This document shows, piece by piece, positions 7,322-11,710 of a stretch of 11,710 nucleotides of DNA. The position numbers were made by a program, and so were the translations under genes. Under the pieces are notes generated by a model, which saw nothing but the letters and a program-made list of their open reading frames with translations, was not told where the DNA came from and did not search any database. Source of the stretch: JAFGPL01 sp046485045 (lineage in GTDB: Bacteria > Bacteroidota > Bacteroidia > Bacteroidales > UBA10428); assembly GCA_046485045.1 (NCBI GenBank), contig JAWOHT010000162.1, positions 1 to 11,710 of the forward strand. The letters run 5' to 3'. Position 1 is the first letter of the stretch, and the number at the start of each line of letters is the position of its first letter.

Positions 7322-8851
7322 TCATTCCCATTCGATTGTTGCCGGAGGTTTAGAGCTAATATCATACACTACCCTGTTAATACCTTTTACATTGTTTATA
7401 ATACGGTTTGAGATGGTGCCAAGGAATTCGTAGGGCAAATGCGACCAGTCAGCGGTCATACCATCGGTTGAGGTCACTGCCCGTAATGCAACTACATTTT
7501 CGTATGTGCGTTCGTCGCCCATTACACCCACCGACTGCACAGGCAGCAATATTGCAGCCGCCTGCCATACCTTATCGTAAAGCTCAAATTCTTTTAACCC
7601 TTCAATAAAAACATTGTCGACCTCCTGCAGCATATCAACCTTTTCGGGGGTAACCTCTCCTATAATCCTTATTGCCAGACCAGGGCCCGGAAAGGGATGC
7701 CGGTTAAGGATGATGTCATCAATTTTCAATGCACGGCCAACTTTTCTAACCTCATCTTTAAAAAGCAGTTTCAGCGGTTCAACAACTTTAAGGTTCATCA
7801 TTTCGGGCAACCCACCCACATTATGGTGCGATTTTATGGTAGCCGAAGGGCCATTGACCGAAACCGATTCAATTACATCGGGATATATGGTTCCCTGTGC
7901 CAGCCATTTAACATCTTTAATTTTTAGGGCTTCAGAATCAAAGGTTTCGATAAAAACCCTTCCGATGATTTTTCTCTTCTGCTCAGGTTCAGTAATGCCC
8001 TTCAATTCTTCAAGAAACCTGTTTTTTGCATTTACGCCTACCACATTCAATCCCATATGCTGGTATGATGCCAGTACGGTGGCATATTCGTTTTTGCGCA
8101 ATACACCATTGTCAACAAAAATACAGGTAAGGTTGGCGCCTATTGCCCTGTGAAGCAGAACTGCTGCAACGGACGAATCCACACCACCCGAAAGTCCAAG
8201 CACCACCTTGTCTGACCCGACTTTTGCAGTTATTTCCCCGATGGTTGCTTCGATAAAAGATGCCGGTGTCCAATTCTGCTTACAACCGCATATATTTACA
8301 ACAAAATTATAAAGAAGCTTTGAGCCTTCGGAAGTATGGTATACTTCAGGGTGAAATTGAATTCCATAAGTTTCTTCACCCGAAATTCTGTAAGCCCCGA
8401 TTTTTACATCGCGGGTGCTGCCGATTATGGTGTAGCTTTCGGGAATACTGGCAATGGTATCGCCATGCGACATCCAGACCTGGGTATTTTTCGAGAGGCC
8501 ATTCAACAGTTGAGAATTCGCATCATGAAATTCAAGATTTGCACGACCGTATTCGCGGTGTTTGGAAGGAAGCACCTCGCCGCCAAAAAAATGGGCCAGG
8601 TACTGAGCCCCATAACATATCCCGAGAAGGGGTATCTTTCCTTTAATGCCAGACAAATCGGGTATCGGGGCATTTACTTCTCTTACCGATGAGGGGCTTC
8701 CTGAGAGAATTACCCCTTTTACTGATGAGTCATTTTCAGGAATATGGTTAAAAGGATAAATTTCACAATAAACATTTAGTTCTCTTATTCTTCTTGCTAT
8801 AAGTTGGGTGTATTGCGACCCAAAATCAAGAATTACTATTTTCTCTTGCAC
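7322..8851 (-). CDS. guaA: GMP synthase, glutamine-hydrolysing
   Basis: A 509-residue cytoplasmic enzyme converting XMP, glutamine and ATP to GMP, the last step of guanine nucleotide synthesis. It has the full family length and both catalytic halves. The class I glutamine amidotransferase has the nucleophile Cys79 in GICYGAQ, with His167 and Glu169 in GIQFHPEV completing the triad. The ATP-pyrophosphatase domain has the PP-loop SGGVDSS (221-227). The C-terminal dimerisation and XMP-binding domain has RHPFPGPGLAIRI and the conserved terminus KPPATIEWE. The start codon is supported by the standard N-terminal KIVILDFGSQYTQLIARR strand and by a promoter box 25 bases upstream. Nothing is unusual in the sequence. 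The rnz gene upstream on the same strand ends 61 bases away, and guaA appears to be a separate transcription unit. Confidence 0.97.
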   Translation of the reverse strand: MQEKIVILDFGSQYTQLIARRIRELNVYCEIYPFNHIPENDSSVKGVILSGSPSSVREVNAPIPDLSGIKGKIPLLGICYGAQYLAHFFGGEVLPSKHREYGRANLEFHDANSQLLNGLSKNTQVWMSHGDTIASIPESYTIIGSTRDVKIGAYRISGEETYGIQFHPEVYHTSEGSKLLYNFVVNICGCKQNWTPASFIEATIGEITAKVGSDKVVLGLSGGVDSSVAAVLLHRAIGANLTCIFVDNGVLRKNEYATVLASYQHMGLNVVGVNAKNRFLEELKGITEPEQKRKIIGRVFIETFDSEALKIKDVKWLAQGTIYPDVIESVSVNGPSATIKSHHNVGGLPEMMNLKVVEPLKLLFKDEVRKVGRALKIDDIILNRHPFPGPGLAIRIIGEVTPEKVDMLQEVDNVFIEGLKEFELYDKVWQAAAILLPVQSVGVMGDERTYENVVALRAVTSTDGMTADWSHLPYEFLGTISNRIINNVKGINRVVYDISSKPPATIEWE

Positions 8852-8876
8852 TTACTGAATATTTTGGTTAATGCCG

Positions 8877-8884
8877 CAAAGATA
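8877..8884 (-). promoter_or_regulatory. Bacteroidetes -7 box for guaA
   Basis: The minus strand reads TATCTTTG followed by CGG, a very typical Bacteroidetes -7 box (TAnnTTTG), 25 bases before the guaA ATG and just past the rnz stop. It predicts a short leader of roughly 15-20 bases. The -33 region is only AT-rich (TTA at about the right place). Confidence 0.6.
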
Positions 8885-8912
8885 ATTATAATTGGTAAGG
8901 TGATTTAATTTA

Positions 8913-9780
8913 TTATTCTTTTTGCTTTCTTACACGGGGAACATCATATACCCTGCCCTCCTCTGCCGGCAAGGTATTGCCAAACATGGCCCTGGCTTCG
9001 TCCAATAATTCGGATGTATCGTCATACCGTGATGAAAAATGACCTATAATAAGCGTACCGGCACCGGCTTCTTTTGCAATTGTTGCAGCTTGCATAGCAG
9101 TAGAGTGCATGGTAAGCCTGGCAAGTTTCTTTTCTTTATCGAGAAAGGTGGCTTCGTGATAAAGCAGGTCTATATCTTTGATACGTTCAGCAAGCCTTTG
9201 ATAAAACATTGTATCTGAACAATAGGCATAACTCCTGCCTTTGTATGGCGGTATGGTTAAATGTGTATTGGGAATTACCAATCCTGCGGGAGTAACATGG
9301 TCATTTCCATTTTTAATCTTTACTATATCGCTGATTGAAAGCTGATATTTTTCGATCATTTCTTTGATCATACTCCTTTCCCCCTCTTTTTCCCTGAAAA
9401 GAAATCCTGTGGCAGGTATACGGTGTTTCAGAGGTAAGGATTCAACAACAACGTGTTTGTCTTCGTATATTACAACCTGTCTTTTACTGTGAACCGAGAC
9501 AAAACGAATTTTGTAATGGAGGTCATTCCCAAAATGCTGTAAAAAGAAATTTATAAGATGCTCTAACTGTGAGTTGCCATAAACATATAAATCGTTTTTT
9601 CTGCCAAGCAGGTTGAAAGTAGAAAACAGTCCGGGGAGACCGAATACATGGTCACCGTGCATGTGGCTAATAAAAATATGGTTGATGCGTGAGAATTTGA
9701 TTTTGTATTTTCTCAACTGAATCTGCGTTCCTTCGCCGCAATCAATTAAAAAAAAGTGCTCATGAACATTAAGTACATGG
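8913..9780 (-). CDS. rnz: Ribonuclease Z (5' end missing at the sequence junction)
   Basis: A metallo-beta-lactamase-fold endonuclease that matures tRNA 3' ends. The 288 native residues start at HVLNVHEHFFLIDCGEG and contain the zinc motif HMHGDH (retained residues 39-44), the later metal ligands in PLKHRIP and YCSDT, the HEAT segment, the HST triplet and the terminal GHFSSRY motif. The N-terminal strand of the family (about 20 residues, LTxLGTSSALP-like and ending just before HVLN) is absent. The open frame continues to 9872 with 31 further codons, but these lie in GC-rich foreign DNA and encode a Ser/Arg-rich stretch unlike any RNase Z start. The gene is therefore interrupted at about 9780, most likely by a misjoin. 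All catalytic residues visible in the retained part are intact, so the organism itself presumably has a normal gene. Confidence 0.9.
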
Positions 9781-10302
9781 TCGGACGCGCTGGAGCTTGT
9801 GGCCGAGATGTGGGCCGAGGTGGGGATCAGGCTGATCTTCCGCCCGCTGGACCGGGACATCCTGCGCAACAAGGCCTATTCGGGCGAATCGATGATGCCG
9901 GTCTGGTATGGCTGGAACAACGGCCTGCCGACGCCCGACGCGCCGCCACAGGACCTCGCCCCCGTCGACCAGACCAACTTCTCGTGGCCGATGTGGGGCC
10001 AGCACTGGCAGACCAAGGGCCAGGCCGGCGAGGCCCCCGAGACGCCCGAGGCGCAGCGCCTGCTCGCGCTCTACCAGGACTGGCTGGTCGCCCCCGACGA
10101 CGCCGCCCGGGCCGCGATCTGGCGCGAGATGCTGGCGATCCATGCCGACCAGGTCTTCGCCATCGGGCTGGTCAGCGCAGCCCCCCAGCCGCTGATCGCC
10201 TCGAACCGGCTGCGCAACGTGCCGGCGGCGGGGATCTATGCCTGGGAGCCGGGCGCGCATCTGGGCGTTCACCGGATGGACGAATTCTGGTTCGCGAACT
10301 AG
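9781..10302 (+). CDS. ABC transporter solute-binding protein, family 5, C-terminal fragment
   Basis: The C-terminal 173 residues of an Opp/Dpp-type periplasmic binding protein. The frame runs without a start from the junction (SDALELVAEMWAEVGI). The GTG at 9799 lies inside the conserved helix and is not a true start. Recognisable features are the family's late VAEMWAEVGIRLIFRPLDRD segment, a tryptophan-rich ligand-region stretch (WYGWNN and WPMWGQHW) and the closing helix and terminus ending in RMDEFWFAN. About two thirds of the usual 500-700 residues are missing because the sequence changes genome here. It is followed 9 bases later by the DppB-type permease, the normal gene order for these importers. 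The substrate cannot be told from this end; peptides or oligosaccharides are both known for the family. Codons are strongly G/C-ending, unlike the genes to the left. Confidence 0.85.
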   Translation, partial: SDALELVAEMWAEVGIRLIFRPLDRDILRNKAYSGESMMPVWYGWNNGLPTPDAPPQDLAPVDQTNFSWPMWGQHWQTKGQAGEAPETPEAQRLLALYQDWLVAPDDAARAAIWREMLAIHADQVFAIGLVSAAPQPLIASNRLRNVPAAGIYAWEPGAHLGVHRMDEFWFAN

Positions 10303-10311
10303 ACCCGGCGC

Positions 10312-11334
10312 ATGCTCGGTTTCATCCTCAGGCGCTGCGTGACGATGGCCTGGACCATGCTGGTGGTCTCGGTGCTGGTCTTCGTCATCGTCAACCTGCC
10401 GCCCGGCGACATCCTGACCAACCAGATCAACCAGCTGATGGCGTCGGGGGAAAGCTCCTCGGTCGCCCGGGCACGGTTCCTGGCCGAGCAGTACTCGCTC
10501 GACGAGCCGCTGTGGAAGCAGTACCTGATCTGGATCGGGTTCTGGCCGGGGCCCGACGGGCTGTCGGGGATCCTGCAGGGCGATTATGGCTGGTCGTTCG
10601 AGCTTGACCGCCCGGTCAGCGAGATCGTCGCCGAGGCGATGTGGATGACGGTGGTGCTGAACCTGACCACCATCGTCTTCGTCTATGTCTTCGCCCTGCC
10701 GCTGGGCGCGATCGCCGCGGTCAAGGCCAACAGCTGGATCGACTACACCGCCACCTTCATCGGCTATATCGGGCTGGCGACGCCGAACTTCCTGCTGGCC
10801 ATCGTGCTCTACCACAAGGGGGCGGAGTGGTTCGGCCTGCCGGTGGGCGGCATGATGAGCCGCGAGTTCGCCGGCCAGCCGATGAGCGTCGACAAGCTTC
10901 TCGACATCGCGGCGCATCTGGTGGTCCCGGTCATCGTGATCGGGACATCAGGGATGGCCGCGATGGTGCGCCGGCTGCGCGCCAACCTGCTGGACGAGCT
11001 TGGCAAGCCCTATGTGGTCACCGCCGCGGCCAAGGGCATGGGCCCGACCCGGGCGGTGGTGAAATACCCGCTGCGCATGGCGCTGAACCCCTTCGTGGCC
11101 GATATCGGCAACATGCTGCCGCAGCTTGTCTCGGGTTCTGTGCTGGTGTCGGTGGTGATGGGCCTTCAGACCATCGGGCCGATCCTGCTGTCGTCGCTGA
11201 AATCGCAGGACTACTTCCTGTCGGGCTTCATCCTGCTGTTCGTCTCGGCCCTGACGCTGGTGGGGATGCTGGTCTCGGACATCCTGCTGGCCCTTCTGGA
11301 TCCCCGGATCCGCTATGTGGCGAGGGCGCGATGA
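10312..11334 (+). CDS. ABC transporter permease, DppB/OppB type
   Basis: A 340-residue inner-membrane permease of the binding-protein-dependent transport family. TM1 is about residues 10-29, followed by the large periplasmic loop with the family's DYGWSF motif (91-96). About five further helices follow (roughly 112-138, 145-167, 200-216, 265-290 and 303-328). The cytoplasmic EAA coupling loop is AAAKGMGPTRAVVKYPLRMA (238-257), and the C terminus is the typical LDPRIRY. It pairs with the DppC-type permease encoded immediately downstream, which overlaps it by four bases (ATGA), implying translational coupling. No good Shine-Dalgarno precedes its ATG, so coupling with the binding-protein gene 9 bases upstream is plausible. 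The gene is complete. Composition and codon use indicate an alphaproteobacterial source. The transported substrate is not identifiable from this protein. Confidence 0.93.
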   Translation: MLGFILRRCVTMAWTMLVVSVLVFVIVNLPPGDILTNQINQLMASGESSSVARARFLAEQYSLDEPLWKQYLIWIGFWPGPDGLSGILQGDYGWSFELDRPVSEIVAEAMWMTVVLNLTTIVFVYVFALPLGAIAAVKANSWIDYTATFIGYIGLATPNFLLAIVLYHKGAEWFGLPVGGMMSREFAGQPMSVDKLLDIAAHLVVPVIVIGTSGMAAMVRRLRANLLDELGKPYVVTAAAKGMGPTRAVVKYPLRMALNPFVADIGNMLPQLVSGSVLVSVVMGLQTIGPILLSSLKSQDYFLSGFILLFVSALTLVGMLVSDILLALLDPRIRYVARAR

Positions 11335-11710
11335 GCTTCGATCCCGAGCGGCATTTCGTGGCGCCGGGGGTCTACGACCCCGAGGCCGAGCGCCAGGTGA
11401 TCGAGCGCAAGGACCTCGACGCGGCGACCCGCGTGCTGGTCTGGCGGCGGTTCCTGAAGAATCGGCTGGCGGTGATCTCGGGGGCGTTCCTGCTGGTGAT
11501 CTACCTCGCCCTGCCCTTCGTCGACTTCCTGGCCCCCTACGGCCCGAACCAGCGCAACGACGACTACCTGAGCGCCCCCCCGCAGGCGGTGGGGCTGTTC
11601 GACGGCGGCCTGCTGGTGGCCTATCCGATCAAGGCCGAACGCGACATGCAGACCTTCCAGTGGGTCTATGTGACGGACCGCGAGGCGCCCGCCCCGGTGC
11701 GCTGGTTCGC
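11331..11710 (+). CDS. ABC transporter permease, DppC/OppC type (3' partial)
   Basis: The first 126 residues of the second permease of the importer, cut by the window end. The start ATG overlaps the preceding stop (ATGA). The N-terminal cytoplasmic segment contains the OppC-type WRRFLKNRLAVISG motif (about residues 39-52) leading into TM1 (about 48-66). A DFLAPYGPNQRN motif follows, then a long periplasmic region that includes AERDMQTFQWVYVTDRE. This loop belongs to a subset of OppC proteins that I associate, from memory and with low certainty, with alphaproteobacterial importers for sugars or plant-derived compounds. The EAA loop lies beyond the window. ATP-binding subunits would be expected next. 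Confidence 0.88.
   Translation, partial: MSFDPERHFVAPGVYDPEAERQVIERKDLDAATRVLVWRRFLKNRLAVISGAFLLVIYLALPFVDFLAPYGPNQRNDDYLSAPPQAVGLFDGGLLVAYPIKAERDMQTFQWVYVTDREAPAPVRWF

Noticed and set aside
7614..8153. A 179-codon plus-strand frame within guaA
   Set aside because: It is antisense to highly conserved GMP synthase sequence, has no recognisable domain and has no promoter evidence.
9700..9860. A mobile element or integration site explaining the composition change
   Set aside because: I saw no transposase or integrase, terminal inverted repeat, target-site duplication, tRNA end or att-like repeat near the join.
9780..9872. A 31-residue N-terminal extension of ribonuclease Z
   Set aside because: These codons are in GC-rich DNA antisense to the binding-protein gene, do not resemble the conserved RNase Z first strand, and arise only because the frame happens to stay open across the join.
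9799..10302. A complete small gene starting at the GTG at 9799
   Set aside because: The family sequence continues in frame upstream to the junction (SDALEL), so this is the end of a larger binding protein.
9769..10917. A 382-codon minus-strand open frame opposite the transporter genes
   Set aside because: It is His/Asp/Arg/Pro-rich with no recognisable domain and lies antisense to a binding protein and permease with clear family motifs. Long antisense frames are common in GC-rich DNA.
1..11710. CRISPR arrays, tRNA or rRNA genes
   Set aside because: Reading both strands gave no short regularly spaced repeats, cloverleaf-like segments or rRNA stretches. The only regular repeats are the protein-coding 294-base units at the left end.

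Overview
The window is two unrelated pieces of DNA joined near position 9780. The left part (1 to about 9779) is AT-rich and reads as a Bacteroidota (Bacteroidia-type) chromosome. The evidence is an FN3-like repeat protein ending in a 'Fibrobacter succinogenes major paralogous' domain, Bacteroidetes-style TAnnTTTG promoter boxes, no obvious Shine-Dalgarno sequences, and house-keeping proteins of Bacteroidetes type. The right part (about 9781 to 11710) is GC-rich with strong G/C third-position codon use and reads as an alphaproteobacterium, probably Rhodobacterales. Hand counts of single 60-base lines give 15/60 G+C at 9541-9600 and 39/60 at 9841-9900.

Left part. A plus-strand gene, cut by the window start, encodes a surface-type repeat protein with an exact 98-residue repeat period (3-1541). 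It converges on the minus-strand genes across one symmetric, bidirectional terminator (1571-1598). Every other left-side gene is on the minus strand. In transcription order they are: ribonuclease Z (5' end missing), GMP synthase guaA behind its own TATCTTTG box, a SiaC-family phosphoprotein, an S41 C-terminal processing protease, a PnuC-type transporter, a NadR-like ribosylnicotinamide kinase overlapping pnuC, an RlmL-like THUMP methyltransferase, and then a SiaB-family kinase followed by a second SiaC-family phosphoprotein.

How the genes work together. PnuC plus the NadR-like kinase form a compact module for nicotinamide riboside uptake and trapping, feeding NAD. SiaB plus SiaC form a kinase and substrate pair of the partner-switching type known from Pseudomonas SiaABCD. 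Here no SiaA phosphatase or SiaD diguanylate cyclase is within reach, and a second SiaC lies about 4.2 kb away without a kinase of its own.

Right part. Three consecutive plus-strand genes of an Opp/Dpp-type ABC importer are present: the C-terminal part of a family 5 solute-binding protein, a complete DppB-type permease, and the N-terminal part of a DppC-type permease cut by the window end.

The join cuts two genes at once, removing the 5' end of rnz and the 5' end of the binding-protein gene, with no transposase, integrase, repeat or tRNA at the boundary. An assembly or library chimera is the simplest explanation. I found no convincing new system; the orphan SiaB/SiaC set is the most biologically interesting content.
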